NCBI RefSeq assembly: GCF_020991375.1
Contig: NZ_JAJLQZ010000010.1
Location: 62,001 to 126,000, forward strand
Direction: 5' to 3'
DNA: 64,000 nt
Source: Glycomyces amatae
Lineage (GTDB): Bacteria; Actinomycetota; Actinomycetes; Mycobacteriales; Micromonosporaceae
A model generated the notes under the pieces. That model did no database searches and was not told the DNA's origin. It saw only the letters and a list, made by a program, of their open reading frames with translations. Numbering within the stretch: the first letter of the stretch is position 1; every line of letters starts with the position of its first letter. Of this stretch, positions 1-8,546 are shown one piece after another. Both the position numbers and the translations under genes were made by a program.

Positions 1-364
1 CGTCGAAGTACAGGGCCCGCTCGCGGTCCTCGCCGGTGGCGCGCTGGACCTCGGCGCCCGGGCGCGGCGGCACGAACACCTCCGGCTCGACCCGCGTCAC
101 CGTGACCTCGGCGGCCTCCTGCACCTGCGCCGGGAGCAGGCCCCCGGCGATGTCGAAGACGTCGGAGTCGAACTGGGCGCCCTCGTGGCGCGAGCGGACC
201 GAGGTGACCACGCCCGAGATGCGGACGGCGCCGACCCCCGGGACCTGGCGCTCGGTGGTCAGCACGTCGTCGAGCTGGGCGTAGGCCTCGGGGCCGACGC
301 CGACCCAGAACGACAGGGGCGTCGCGTCCTCCGTGCCGAGCACGCGTCCCACCGATTCACTCAT
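1..364 (-). CDS. HerA-like/DUF87 ATP-binding protein, N-terminal part (runs off window)
   Basis: Only the first 121 codons are present; the gene continues beyond base 1. The ATG is at 364-362 and the frame is open to the window edge. The visible part opens with SVGRVLGTEDATPL, followed by a beta-rich segment with VRISGVVTSVRSRHEGAQFD and TVTRVEPEVFVPP. This is the HAS-barrel that precedes the FtsK/HerA-type ATPase core in actinobacterial DUF87 proteins. The Walker motifs lie outside the window, so the ATPase assignment is family knowledge and not seen. The start overlaps the last 8 bases of the upstream pyrimidine reductase gene, so the two are probably co-transcribed and translationally coupled. 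HerA-type ATPases pump or unwind DNA, often with nucleases; the exact role here is unknown. Confidence 0.75.
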   Translation of the reverse strand, partial: MSESVGRVLGTEDATPLSFWVGVGPEAYAQLDDVLTTERQVPGVGAVRISGVVTSVRSRHEGAQFDSDVFDIAGGLLPAQVQEAAEVTVTRVEPEVFVPPRPGAEVQRATGEDRERALYFD

Positions 365-1142
365 CGCTCGATCCTCGCATGTAGCGCAGCATGAGGTTGC
401 CCCCGGCTTCGAGGACGTGTCGCAGCACGAGCGGCCGCGCCGCGGCGGCCGTCGGCTGCGCGCCGCGACCGGCGCCGTGGGCCTCGGCGATCCGCATCGG
501 ACCGGGCCCGACCAGCTTCGGCGCGAGCGTGAGGTCCAGCTCGTCGGCCAGGTCGGCCTCGACGAGGGACCCGAAGACGTGCGGCCCGCCCTCGCACAGG
601 ACCTGCCGCAGGCCCCGCTCGCGCAGCGCCGCCACGGCCGCGGCGAGGTCGACCTCGCCCTCCCCGGCGGCGATCACGTCGGCGACCGCTAGGAACGGCT
701 CGAGCCGCTCCTTCGCCAGGTCCGCCGGGACGATGAGGATCGGGCGCCGGGGCGCCTCGGTGAAGATCCCCGAGCCGGGGTCGAGCGCGGCCGTGCGCGA
801 GACGATCGCCATGACCGGCACCTCCGGCAGGCCCCGCGCCCGGCGCCACGCCATCCGGTCGGGGGAGAGCACCAGCGGCCCGTACCCCTCCGTGCGGACC
901 GTCCCCGACCCGGCGACGAGCACGTCGCACCGGGCCCGCAGGACCTTGAAGACCCGCTTGTCCTCCTCACCGGACAGTGGACCCGAGACCCCCTCGAGGG
1001 TCGCGGCGCCGTCGGCGCTGGAGACGAAGTTGACCCGCAGCCAGTCGGGCCCGGGCGGCTCGTAGGCCGCGTACACCTCGTCGTCGGTCAGTTCATCGAG
1101 TCTTCGGAAGCGCACCTCTGCCACGGCCACAAGGTAGCCCAC
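357..1142 (-). CDS. Pyrimidine reductase family protein (RibD C-terminal/DHFR-like fold)
   Basis: A 261-aa protein of the RibD-C family, which uses NADPH to reduce pyrimidine-type substrates as in riboflavin biosynthesis. The N-terminal segment WLRVNFVSSADGAAT and the later LCEGGPHVFGSLVEADLADEL are the family hallmarks: substrate loop, then the conserved EGG motif near residue 185. No deaminase domain is present, so this is a stand-alone reductase, as is common in actinobacteria. The listed start is a GTG at 1142; GTG codons five and seven codons further in are alternatives, and no start has a strong ribosome binding site. It overlaps the HerA-like gene downstream by 8 bases. A perfect inverted repeat lies about 30-57 bases upstream of the start and may control both genes. 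The real substrate is uncertain. Confidence 0.8.
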   Translation of the reverse strand: MGYLVAVAEVRFRRLDELTDDEVYAAYEPPGPDWLRVNFVSSADGAATLEGVSGPLSGEEDKRVFKVLRARCDVLVAGSGTVRTEGYGPLVLSPDRMAWRRARGLPEVPVMAIVSRTAALDPGSGIFTEAPRRPILIVPADLAKERLEPFLAVADVIAAGEGEVDLAAAVAALRERGLRQVLCEGGPHVFGSLVEADLADELDLTLAPKLVGPGPMRIAEAHGAGRGAQPTAAAARPLVLRHVLEAGGNLMLRYMRGSSDE

Positions 1143-1169
1143 GGGCCCGACAGCCCGGCACCGGGAGGT

Positions 1170-1199
1170 CCATTGTTTCGCATGCCTGTGCGAAAATGG
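1170..1199. promoter_or_regulatory. Inverted repeat, candidate operator of the pyrimidine reductase-HerA unit
   Basis: TTTCGCA at 1176-1182 and TGCGAAA at 1189-1195 are perfect 7-bp arms around a 6-base spacer. CCAT/ATGG at 1170-1173 and 1196-1199 extends the symmetry. It lies 28-57 bases upstream of the GTG at 1142, where a repressor or activator would act. The CGC-to-GCG spacing of 8 does not fit the ClgR box (5), and the core is not the TCGAAC-N4-GTTCGA LexA box. It could also act as a weak terminator for the lactone oxidase gene, which ends at 1248 and reads towards it. Confidence 0.5.
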
Positions 1200-1247
1200 G
1201 CGCTGTGTCGCGAAGCGATCATCCGAAGTGACCGGACGTCCCGCCCC

Positions 1248-2570
1248 TCAGGGGCCGAGGACCCGGTCCAGGTACGCGTTCGCGAACCGCCGGTCGGGGT
1301 CGGTCTCGTTCCGGACCCTCAGGAAGTCCTCGAAGTGCTTGTACCGCTTCGTCAGCGTCGCGGCGTCCAATGAGTGCATCTTGCCCCAGTGCGGCCGCCC
1401 CTCTGCCGCGTCGAAGACCGCCGCGCAGTCCTTGAAGTACGGTCCGTGGTCGTGCCGGTGGTACTGGTGCACCGCCACATAGGCCGTCCGGCGCCCGTGC
1501 GCCGTCGACAGCCAGATGTCGTCGGCGGCCGCGAAGCGCACCTCCACCGGGAACGAGACGGTGTGCCCCTGCCGCTCCACCATCGACTTGAGCTCGCGCA
1601 GCACCCCCGGCAGCGCCTCGCGCGGCAGCGCGTACTCCATCTCGCGGAAGCGCACCGTCCGCGGCGAGGCGAAGACCCGGTGCGAGCGGTCGGTGTACTC
1701 GCGGGCGCTCCAGACGCGCCCGGCCAGCCGGTTCAGGCCCGGCACCATCCGCGGGAACCGCGCCCCGACCCGGTTGCTCGCCTCGAACAGGGTGTTCTCG
1801 GTGAAGCCCTCGTTCCACCAGTACGACAGGGCGCCCGGCGACCGGCTCGGCTCGGACATCGCGTAGCGGTTGTTCCGCTTCGTCAGCGTCCGCTCGGTGT
1901 GCGGGAACCAGTAGAACTCGAAGTGGTCGTTCTCGGCCACCATCTCGTCGAGGCCCTCCAGGACCGCGTCCAGCCGCTCGGGCCGCTCGACCGCCTTGAG
2001 GCGGAACGCCGGGACGCACTGGAGCGTCACCTCCGCGATCACCCCGATCGCCCCGAGCCCGAGCCGGGCCGCGGCGAACAGCTCGGGCCGCTCGAACTCC
2101 GTGCACCGCGCGGTCGACCCGTCCGCGAGCACCAGCTTCAAGCCCTTCACCTGCCACGCGAAGCCCCGGTAGCGGTCGCCGGTGCCGTGCGTCCCGGTCG
2201 AGATCGCCCCCGAGATCGTCTGCCGGTCGATGTCGCCCATGTTCTCCAGCGCCAGCCCGTGCGCGTCGAGGATCTCGTTGAGCCGCCACAGCGGCATCCC
2301 GGCCTCCACCGTCACCAGGCCCGTGCGCTGCTCGACCGCGACCACCTGGTCGAGGCCGCCCATGTCCACCTGAACCCCGTCGGGGGCGGCGATGCCGCTG
2401 AAGGAGTGCCCCGCGCCGACCGCCTTGACGCGCAGGCCGTCCGCGGCCGCGTCGACCACCGCGGTGGCCAGCTCGTCGGCGCTGCCGGGCCTGACGGTCC
2501 GTGCCGGATCGGCGCTCTCGGTGCCCGACCAGTTCTGCCAGGGTGAGGATCCCATCGCGGCGGCTCCCAT
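1248..2570 (-). CDS. D-arabinono-1,4-lactone oxidase family FAD-linked oxidoreductase
   Basis: A flavoprotein of the aldonolactone oxidase family (about 440 aa from the chosen start) that oxidises sugar lactones or alditols with O2. The FAD-binding_4 domain occupies roughly the first 180 residues. It contains VGAGHSFSG, whose His is the usual covalent flavin attachment site in this family, and the TISGAISTGTHGTG loop. The C-terminal ALO domain ends with RPHWGKMHSLD and FANAYLDRVLGP, as is typical. The open frame extends upstream to 2687, but the ATG at 2570 has GGAG five bases before it, and the next ATG at 2555 also has GGGAG at a usable distance. The longer N-terminal reading has no family similarity. 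It lies divergent from, and about 180 bases away from, the TnpB element. Confidence 0.82.
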   Translation of the reverse strand: MGAAAMGSSPWQNWSGTESADPARTVRPGSADELATAVVDAAADGLRVKAVGAGHSFSGIAAPDGVQVDMGGLDQVVAVEQRTGLVTVEAGMPLWRLNEILDAHGLALENMGDIDRQTISGAISTGTHGTGDRYRGFAWQVKGLKLVLADGSTARCTEFERPELFAAARLGLGAIGVIAEVTLQCVPAFRLKAVERPERLDAVLEGLDEMVAENDHFEFYWFPHTERTLTKRNNRYAMSEPSRSPGALSYWWNEGFTENTLFEASNRVGARFPRMVPGLNRLAGRVWSAREYTDRSHRVFASPRTVRFREMEYALPREALPGVLRELKSMVERQGHTVSFPVEVRFAAADDIWLSTAHGRRTAYVAVHQYHRHDHGPYFKDCAAVFDAAEGRPHWGKMHSLDAATLTKRYKHFEDFLRVRNETDPDRRFANAYLDRVLGP

Positions 2571-2749
2571 ATCCACTCCGGTTGAATTTGAGGTGCACTT
2601 CACATTAGTCTTCACCGTCTCCATTTCCCAAGCGCCCCGACCGCTCTCACGGAGGTTGCCACGGTAGGCCACGAGGAACGGGACCATTGTTTGCGTGGGG
2701 GCAAGACCTGAGAAAGAGTCTTACCATCTGCATTCGTATTATGTGAGAC

Positions 2750-3901
2750 ATGGCGATCACGGCCCGGCACCGGGCATACAGATTTCGGTGCTATCCGACG
2801 CTTGAACAGGCTCGGCAGCTGGTTCAGACGTTCGGATGTGTCCGCCTGGTCTACAACATGGCGCTGGATGCCAGAGCGAAAGCCTGGTACCGCCGTCAGG
2901 AGCGGGTCAACTACGTCCAGACCTCGGCGTTGCTGACGAAGTGGAAACGGCGCAACGACCTCGCATTCCTCAACGAGGTTTCATCCGTTCCGTTGCAGCA
3001 GGCGCTCAGGCACCTTCAGCATGCGTATGCGGGGTTCTTCGAGAAGCGAACTGACTACCCACACTTCAAGCGAAAGCGGGTCGGGACCGGTTCGGCCGAG
3101 TACACGAAGTCCGCATTCACGTTCCGTGCCGGCGAGTTGAGGCTTGCCAAGCAGGCGGACCCGCTGCGGATCAGGTGGTCCAGGCCGCTGCCGCATGGGT
3201 CGGAGCCCACGATGGTGACCGTTTCCCGCGATGCTTCGGGCCGCTGGTTCGTCTCGATGCTCATCGAGGAAGACATCCCCACCCTGCCCGAGCGTGGCGA
3301 AGCGGTCGGGGTGGATGCGGGGCTGTCGGCCCTGTTCACGCTTTCAACCGGTGAGCGGATCGTGAACCCCCGCCATGAGCGTGGCGACCGGGCGCGCATC
3401 CGCCAGCGCCAACAGGCGCTCTCACGCAAGCGGAAAGGATCGAACAACTACCACAAGGCCCAGATTCGTCTGGCTCGCGCGCATGCGCGGGTGGCGGATC
3501 GACGGCGCGACTTCCTGCACAAGCTCACCACTCGACTGGTTCGCGAAAACCAAGTGATCGCGGTCGAAGACCTGAATGTGCGTGGAATGCTGTCGAACCA
3601 CACCCTCGCTCGAGCGATCGCCGACGCTTCCTGGTCGACCTTCCGCAGGATGCTGGAGTACAAGGCCGAATGGTACGGCCGGGACCTCGTCGTCGTCGAC
3701 CGGTTCATGCCCTCTTCCAAAATCTGCTCCGCCTGTGGGACCATCAAGCGGACCATGCCGCTCAATGCGCGCACCTTCACCTGCTCTGACAAGGCATGCG
3801 GGCATGTGGAAGACCGTGATGCGAACGCGGCCAAGAACATTCTGGCGGCCGGGCTGGCCGTTGCAGCCTGTGGAGACGGTGTAAGACCAAAGCGCTCCTA
3901 G
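2750..3901 (+). CDS. tnpB: RNA-guided endonuclease TnpB
   Basis: A 383-aa TnpB, the transposon-encoded ancestor of Cas12 nucleases. It binds an omega RNA from its own 3' region and cuts DNA next to a short TAM. It starts with the usual YRFRCYPTLEQ helix-turn-helix region. The RuvC-like site looks complete: Asp in GVDAGLSALF (about residue 192), Glu in AVEDLNVRGM (about 278) and Asp in EDRDANAAKNI (about 361). The zinc ribbon CSACG/CSDKACGH lies between the second and third acidic residues. Length is normal for the family and no frameshift is seen, so it is probably active as a nuclease. There is no canonical Shine-Dalgarno; the ATG at 2750 is the first in frame. Confidence 0.93.
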   Translation: MAITARHRAYRFRCYPTLEQARQLVQTFGCVRLVYNMALDARAKAWYRRQERVNYVQTSALLTKWKRRNDLAFLNEVSSVPLQQALRHLQHAYAGFFEKRTDYPHFKRKRVGTGSAEYTKSAFTFRAGELRLAKQADPLRIRWSRPLPHGSEPTMVTVSRDASGRWFVSMLIEEDIPTLPERGEAVGVDAGLSALFTLSTGERIVNPRHERGDRARIRQRQQALSRKRKGSNNYHKAQIRLARAHARVADRRRDFLHKLTTRLVRENQVIAVEDLNVRGMLSNHTLARAIADASWSTFRRMLEYKAEWYGRDLVVVDRFMPSSKICSACGTIKRTMPLNARTFTCSDKACGHVEDRDANAAKNILAAGLAVAACGDGVRPKRS

Positions 3902-3986
3902 CGCGGCGGCGACCGTCGACGAAACAGGAAACCCAACCGGGCGACCGGTCGGACTCCGCTCCCTCCGGGGAGGGAGGGAAGCCAAC
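3850..3986 (+). ncRNA. Predicted omega RNA (reRNA) scaffold of TnpB
   Basis: In characterised IS200/IS605 elements the guide RNA is processed from the tnpB 3' end and ends exactly at the element's right end, with the guide read from flanking DNA. Here the tnpB tail and the following 85 bases contain a palindromic GACCGGTC (3943-3950), a strong CTCCCTCC/GGAGGGAG stem (3959-3976) and the terminal GGAAGCCAA. The guide would therefore start at about 3986-3987 (CTAACCCCACATGACC). The 5' boundary is a guess based on family size. Confidence 0.5.
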
Positions 3987-4018
3987 TAACCCCACATGAC
4001 CTGCGGAAGGGAAGTCGG

Positions 4019-5272
4019 ATGGGCTACCACGGAGTTACGAGGACCGATGCCCCGCCCGGAACGGGCGCGCCCGAGCACCGGTTCGCCGAACTGGGCCGCG
4101 CCACCAGGGGACTCCAGCCGCCGTTCGCCGTGGTCGACCTCGCCGCCTTCGACACGAACGCGGCCATCCTGCGCCGCAACGCGATCGGCAAGCCCCTGCG
4201 CCTGGCGAGCAAGTCGCTGCGCTGCCGGGCGCTCATGCGCCGGGCCCTGGGCCAGCCGGGCTTCAAGGGCGTCCTCGGCTTCACCCTTCCCGAGGCGCTG
4301 TGGCTCGCCGCCGACGGGGACGGCGGGTTCGAGGACGTCGTCGTCGCCTACCCGACCGCCGACACCGACGCGCTGCGCGCGCTCGCGGCCGACGACGAGC
4401 TGGCGCGCCGCATCACCCTCATGGTCGACTCGGTCGAGCACCTGGACTTCCTCCAGCGCCATGTGGAGCCGAACCCGTCGCGGCCGCTGCGGCTGTGCCT
4501 GGAGCTCGACGTCTCCCTCGAACTGCTCGGCGGACGCGTCCACATCGGCGCCCACCGCTCCCCGGTGCACACGCCCGAGCAGGCCATCGCGATGGCGCAC
4601 GAGATCGACAAGCGACCGGGGGTGCGCCTGGTCGGCGTCATGGGGTACGAGGGCCAGATCGCGGGCATCCAGGACGCCTACAGCGCCGCGGTCCTGCGCT
4701 ACCCGCTGGTGCGGCTGATGCAGCGGATCTCCAGGGCCGAGCTGGCCGAGCGCCGCGGCGAGGCCGTCGCGGCCGTCCGCAGCGTCGCCGACCTCGAGTT
4801 CGTCAACGGCGGCGGCACCGGCTCGGTCGTCTCGACCGCCGCCGACCCGTCCGTCACCGAGATCGCGGCGGGCTCGGGGCTCTACTCGCCCGCGCTGTTC
4901 GACGGGTACCGGTCGATCCGCCCCCTCCCGGCCGCGTTCTTCGCGCTCCCGGTGGTCAGGCGCCCGCGCCCGGGGATCGTGACCGCGCTCGGCGGCGGCT
5001 GGATCGCCTCCGGCGTGCCCGGACCCGACCGGCTCCCCAAGCCGACGTTCCCCGCCGGTCTGAAGTTCTCCAGGACCGAGGGCGCCGGCGAGGTCCAGAC
5101 GCCGCTGCGCGGCCGGGCCGCCGACGGCCTCGCGATCGGCGACCGCGTGTGGATGCGCCACGCCAAGGCCGGCGAGCTGGCCGAGCGCGTCAACTCGATC
5201 CACCTCGTCTCCGGCGGCGAGGTCGTGGACGAGGTCCCGACCTACCGCGGCGAGGGCCGCGCCTTCGCCTGA
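4019..5272 (+). CDS. Amino acid deaminase/aldolase, alanine racemase-fold (D-threonine aldolase-like) PLP enzyme
   Basis: A 417-aa protein with an alanine-racemase-type N-terminal TIM barrel. The PLP lysine is probably the one in RLASKSLRC (about residue 65). The C-terminal part around LPKPTFPAGLK and GDRVWMRHAKAGEL matches the metal-binding domain of DSD1-type D-threonine aldolases and D-serine dehydratases. It contains GGGTGSVVST, the phosphate-binding glycine loop. Such enzymes act on beta-hydroxy D-amino acids in the cytoplasm; the substrate cannot be read from the sequence. In other actinomycetes a protein like this is often near an aldonolactone oxidase, and here the TnpB element lies between the two. 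The start is the ATG at 4019. Transcription ends at the strong hairpin at 5308-5356. Confidence 0.82.
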   Translation: MGYHGVTRTDAPPGTGAPEHRFAELGRATRGLQPPFAVVDLAAFDTNAAILRRNAIGKPLRLASKSLRCRALMRRALGQPGFKGVLGFTLPEALWLAADGDGGFEDVVVAYPTADTDALRALAADDELARRITLMVDSVEHLDFLQRHVEPNPSRPLRLCLELDVSLELLGGRVHIGAHRSPVHTPEQAIAMAHEIDKRPGVRLVGVMGYEGQIAGIQDAYSAAVLRYPLVRLMQRISRAELAERRGEAVAAVRSVADLEFVNGGGTGSVVSTAADPSVTEIAAGSGLYSPALFDGYRSIRPLPAAFFALPVVRRPRPGIVTALGGGWIASGVPGPDRLPKPTFPAGLKFSRTEGAGEVQTPLRGRAADGLAIGDRVWMRHAKAGELAERVNSIHLVSGGEVVDEVPTYRGEGRAFA

Positions 5273-5307
5273 GCCCCGTCGCGGGCCGGTCCCGCGTCCT
5301 CCGCGAA

Positions 5308-5356
5308 CGCCGACGGGCCCGGCGGGACGGTGATCGTCCCGCCGGGCCCGTCGGCG
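5308..5356. terminator. Bidirectional hairpin terminator
   Basis: A perfect 22-bp stem (5308-5329 with 5335-5356) and a five-base loop GTGAT. It lies 36 bases after the aldolase-like stop and 24 bases after the stop of the convergent penicillin-binding protein gene. There is no U-tract, as is usual in actinobacteria. Confidence 0.85.
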
Positions 5357-5379
5357 TCAGGGCTCAGGCGCGCCGCGCC

Positions 5380-8265
5380 TCAGTCGTCGTCATCGCGTCC
5401 GTTCCCGTTGTTGTTGCCGTTGTTGTTCCCATTGTCGTTCCCGTTCCGGCCGCCGTTCTCGCCCCCGCCCGGCTCGCACAGGCCGAACGCCTCGGAGATC
5501 GGGTCGCACTGCTCATTGCCGTTGTTGTTGGGCGGCGGCGCCTGCTCGCAGTGCGAGTCGGTCGGGAACTGCGCGCAGTACTTGCTGTCGGCGTCGACCT
5601 TGCCGTTCTCGTTGAGGATGTCGCGGATGGACGGCGAACCGGAGTGCATCGGCTCGCCCCAGGCCTCGGCGTCCCAGCCCTCGGCCTCGATCGAGCCCTC
5701 CATGAACTGCTTCCACACCGGGTAGCTCAAGGTGCCACCGAAGACGTTGCTGGTGCCGCCGTCGGTGTTCAGCAGCGGCGCCGACTCGGCGGTCGCGTTG
5801 CCGACCCACGCCGCGATGCTCAGCTGCGGGATCGCGCCGACGTACCAGGTGTGGGCGTTGGCGCTCTCGTCGTAGTCGTCGCCGGCCTCCCAGGTGCCGG
5901 TCTTGCCGGTGTAGGGCCGGTCGATCGCGCCGCCGTCGCCCTCGATCTCGGAGCCGACCCACTGGAGGTCGCGGGCGATCCCGGCGTCCAGCGCCTGGTC
6001 CGTCTCCAGCTCGCGGATCGGCGGGACCTCCTCGCCGTCGCGGTCGATGACCTTCGAGACGAAGTGCGTCTCGACGTACTCGCCGTCGTTGGCGATCGTG
6101 GCGTACACCGCGGCCATGTCCATGACCGAGGTCGGGTACTGGCCGAAGCTGATCTGGTAGTCGAACGGGGAGCGCGGGTCCTCCAGGTCCAGCGGCGTGC
6201 GGATCGGTTCTCCGTTCTCGTACCCGTTGACCGAGGCCATCGGGTCGATGTTGCCGTTCGCGTCGGTGACGTAGCCCTCGCCGTCGGGGACGACGTTGTG
6301 CACCGTGTAGGTGATCGTGCCGTCGTCCTCGACGTAGAACCGGTAGATGTCGCCGGTCGACTGGTTCTGCATGGTGCGCAGGCCCATCCGGATCGAGGTC
6401 TCCAGGACCGTGGTGGCGCCGTAGTCCTCGGCGATCGCGTACATCGGCGTGTTCTTCGACCTGCGGACCGCCTCGGTCAGGGTCATGTCCTCGAACGCGT
6501 CGCTGCCGGAGTTGTGGAGCTCGCCGCCGTTGGTGGATCCGAGGCTCTCGAACGCGCGCGGCGAGTCGGCGTTCCACCACGAGTCGATCGAGTCGCCGTT
6601 CATGATCGCGGTCGCGGCGGTGACCATCTTGAACGTCGAGGACGGCGGGTGCGGGTTCTCCATGCCGGCCTTGTCGATGCCCAGGCCGTTGTCCCCGCCG
6701 TAGTAGCCCAGGACGGCGCCGGTGTTCGGGTCGACCGCGACCACGGCGCTGGCCATCGACTCGTTGTACTCGTAGAGCGCGGCGTCCTCGTTCTCGTTGA
6801 CGAACTCGAAGAACCCGTCGTCGTTGCGGTACTCCTCGGCGGCGGCCGTCTCGGTGACGATGTTGCCCTCCTCGTCGACCAGGTTGCCGTCCTCGTTCTT
6901 CTCGCGCCGCAGGTCGCCCCGGCTCGCCGTGGTGAACGCCTGCTTCTGGACGTCCGGGTCGATGGTGAGCTCGACGGTGTAGCCGCCGGTGTTCTCGTCC
7001 TTGCCGTAGAAGTCGTTCTGCGTCAGGCCGTAGCGGCTCTCCAGCTCGGCCCAGACGTAGCCGTCGGTGGGGTTGGTGATGAAGCCGGTGGGGGTGTCGT
7101 GCCCCCACGAGCCGGGGTTCTCCAGGGCGTCGAGGGTCTCGGGCATCCCGGCGTCCAGCTGCTCCTGGACCTGGGCGAGCTGCTCCTCGTCGAGGTCGTC
7201 GGTCAGGGTGAGCAGGGACTCCATGCCGTGGGTCCAGCGGTCGAGCGGGGCCGTGCTGTCCTCCCCGGCGATGCGCGGGTCGAACGAGCCGTCGCCGGCC
7301 TTGACCTGCATGACCAGCATCATGCCCTCGCCCCAGGTGAGGTCCTCGACGTTCTTGCCGAACCAGGTCTGGGCGGCGGCGGCGATGCCGTAGGTGCCGC
7401 GGCCGTAGAAGTTGAGGTTCAGGTAGTGGAGGAGGATGTCCTCCTTCGTGTTGTCCTGCTCCAGCTTCATGGCCATGACGGCCTCGCGGGCCTTGCGGCC
7501 GTAGCTGAGGTCGTCGCGGATGTCCATGACCATGCCCGCGTACTGCTGGCTGATGGTCGAGGCGCCCTGGGTGTCGCCGCCCTTGAGGTTGTTGATCAGG
7601 GCGCGCATGGTGCCCTTGTAGTCGACGCCCTCGTGCTCGAAGAAGTCCTTGTCCTCCAGGGCCAGCAGCGACCAGACGACCGTGGGCGGGATGTCCTCGT
7701 ACTTGTCGACGAGCTTGCGGGTGTACTCGCCGTAGCCCGCGACCTGGGTGGAGCCGTCCGAGTAGGTGAACGTGGTGGACTCGCCGAATGCGAGGTCCTG
7801 CGGTTCGGGCACGCTCTGGAAGAACCAGGAGCCGGCCACGGTGATCGTGCCCAGCAGCATGAGGCACACCATGATGAGGGCCGCGTAGACGCGGCGGCGG
7901 CGCTTCGAGATGCGCTTCCGCTTGCCTTTGCGCCCCGGGCCGGCGGGCCCGGCGTCGGCCTTGGGGCGGGCGGCGCCGACCACCGAGGCCCGGCCGACGC
8001 CCCCGCGGGGGACGCTGCCGACGGCGGGGCCGCTCCCGGGAACGGAGGCGCTGCCGCTCGAGGGCGCTCCCGGCGCTCCGGGGGCCGCCGGGCCGGGGGG
8101 GACTCCCGGGCCTCCGGGGACTCCCGGGCCTCCGGGGACCGCGGGGCCGACGGGTCTGCCCGGTACGGCGTGACCTGCGGGCCGGACGGGACCGGCGCTC
8201 CCGCCCGGGTACGCCTTCGGCGGTTCGGCCGAGGGGTCCGGGTTGGGGCGGTAATAGTCGCTCAT
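5380..8265 (-). CDS. Class A penicillin-binding protein (bifunctional GT51 transglycosylase/transpeptidase)
   Basis: A 961-aa membrane-anchored peptidoglycan synthase. It has a long Pro/Gly-rich cytoplasmic tail (about residues 15-100), a basic stretch, and one TM segment (about 126-149). The GT51 domain carries [10 protein letters not shown] (catalytic Glu near 204) and GASTISQQ (about 234-241). The transpeptidase has SSTFK (Ser about 543), SKN (about 603) and KTGT (about 788). The C-terminus is an Asn/Gly/Asp-rich, probably disordered tail ending in four Asp. The start is the ATG at 8265 ([10 protein letters not shown]). An in-frame upstream reading to 8334 has no family support. The 280 bases upstream to the next gene hold no gene that I can support. 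Function is high confidence; the role among several PBPs is unknown. Confidence 0.92.
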   Translation of the reverse strand: MSDYYRPNPDPSAEPPKAYPGGSAGPVRPAGHAVPGRPVGPAVPGGPGVPGGPGVPPGPAAPGAPGAPSSGSASVPGSGPAVGSVPRGGVGRASVVGAARPKADAGPAGPGRKGKRKRISKRRRRVYAALIMVCLMLLGTITVAGSWFFQSVPEPQDLAFGESTTFTYSDGSTQVAGYGEYTRKLVDKYEDIPPTVVWSLLALEDKDFFEHEGVDYKGTMRALINNLKGGDTQGASTISQQYAGMVMDIRDDLSYGRKAREAVMAMKLEQDNTKEDILLHYLNLNFYGRGTYGIAAAAQTWFGKNVEDLTWGEGMMLVMQVKAGDGSFDPRIAGEDSTAPLDRWTHGMESLLTLTDDLDEEQLAQVQEQLDAGMPETLDALENPGSWGHDTPTGFITNPTDGYVWAELESRYGLTQNDFYGKDENTGGYTVELTIDPDVQKQAFTTASRGDLRREKNEDGNLVDEEGNIVTETAAAEEYRNDDGFFEFVNENEDAALYEYNESMASAVVAVDPNTGAVLGYYGGDNGLGIDKAGMENPHPPSSTFKMVTAATAIMNGDSIDSWWNADSPRAFESLGSTNGGELHNSGSDAFEDMTLTEAVRRSKNTPMYAIAEDYGATTVLETSIRMGLRTMQNQSTGDIYRFYVEDDGTITYTVHNVVPDGEGYVTDANGNIDPMASVNGYENGEPIRTPLDLEDPRSPFDYQISFGQYPTSVMDMAAVYATIANDGEYVETHFVSKVIDRDGEEVPPIRELETDQALDAGIARDLQWVGSEIEGDGGAIDRPYTGKTGTWEAGDDYDESANAHTWYVGAIPQLSIAAWVGNATAESAPLLNTDGGTSNVFGGTLSYPVWKQFMEGSIEAEGWDAEAWGEPMHSGSPSIRDILNENGKVDADSKYCAQFPTDSHCEQAPPPNNNGNEQCDPISEAFGLCEPGGGENGGRNGNDNGNNNGNNNGNGRDDDD

Positions 8266-8546
8266 GCTCAACCATCCACGAGTTGTGAGGTGCCGGTCCT
8301 CGGCGCGCGGCCCCGAGTCGGCTTCGGCGGGCACCGCCGAGAGATGAGTCGGGCCCGGCGGGAGTCCGCAGAACCCTGGATGTTAGCGGAACACGCCCGG
8401 TTAGCGAGGAGTGCTCGGTTCCGCGGGTGAGGAAGGCCGCTTGCCGACCACCTTAGACCGCCGCCGCCATGCGCAACGGGCGTGTCAAGGATGAAACGGG
8501 CATAAACTGACACTCTGGGGCAGTATGCGATCGCAGGCGCATTCGG

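Larger units (their letters stand above)
2700..3986 (+). mobile_element. TnpB-only IS200/IS605-group (IS1341-like) element
   Basis: The element consists of a single tnpB gene and no tnpA, so it would need a TnpA in trans to move. The right end is recognisable: after the gene come GAAACCCAACC-type sequence, an 8-bp GC stem (3959-3966 with 3969-3976), and a terminus ending GGAAGCCAA at about 3985. This matches the layout of many IS605-group right ends (GGA-stem-GGAAGTCAA). On the left, a small hairpin AAGAC/GTCTT at 2703-2707 and 2718-2722 may be the subterminal left-end structure; the exact left boundary is not certain. GC content is visibly lower than in the flanking genes. It sits between the lactone oxidase and the aldolase-like gene without breaking either. 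Confidence 0.7.

Noticed and set aside
1173-1373. Small plus-strand frame next to the palindrome at 1170-1199
   Set aside because: It has no family similarity, overlaps the lactone oxidase in antisense, and lacks a ribosome binding site.
4300-8430. A 1,376-codon open frame on the plus strand
   Set aside because: It covers the aldolase-like gene in another frame and then the antisense of the penicillin-binding protein. The translation is low-complexity Arg/Ala/Val sequence with no motif; it is a GC-rich shadow.
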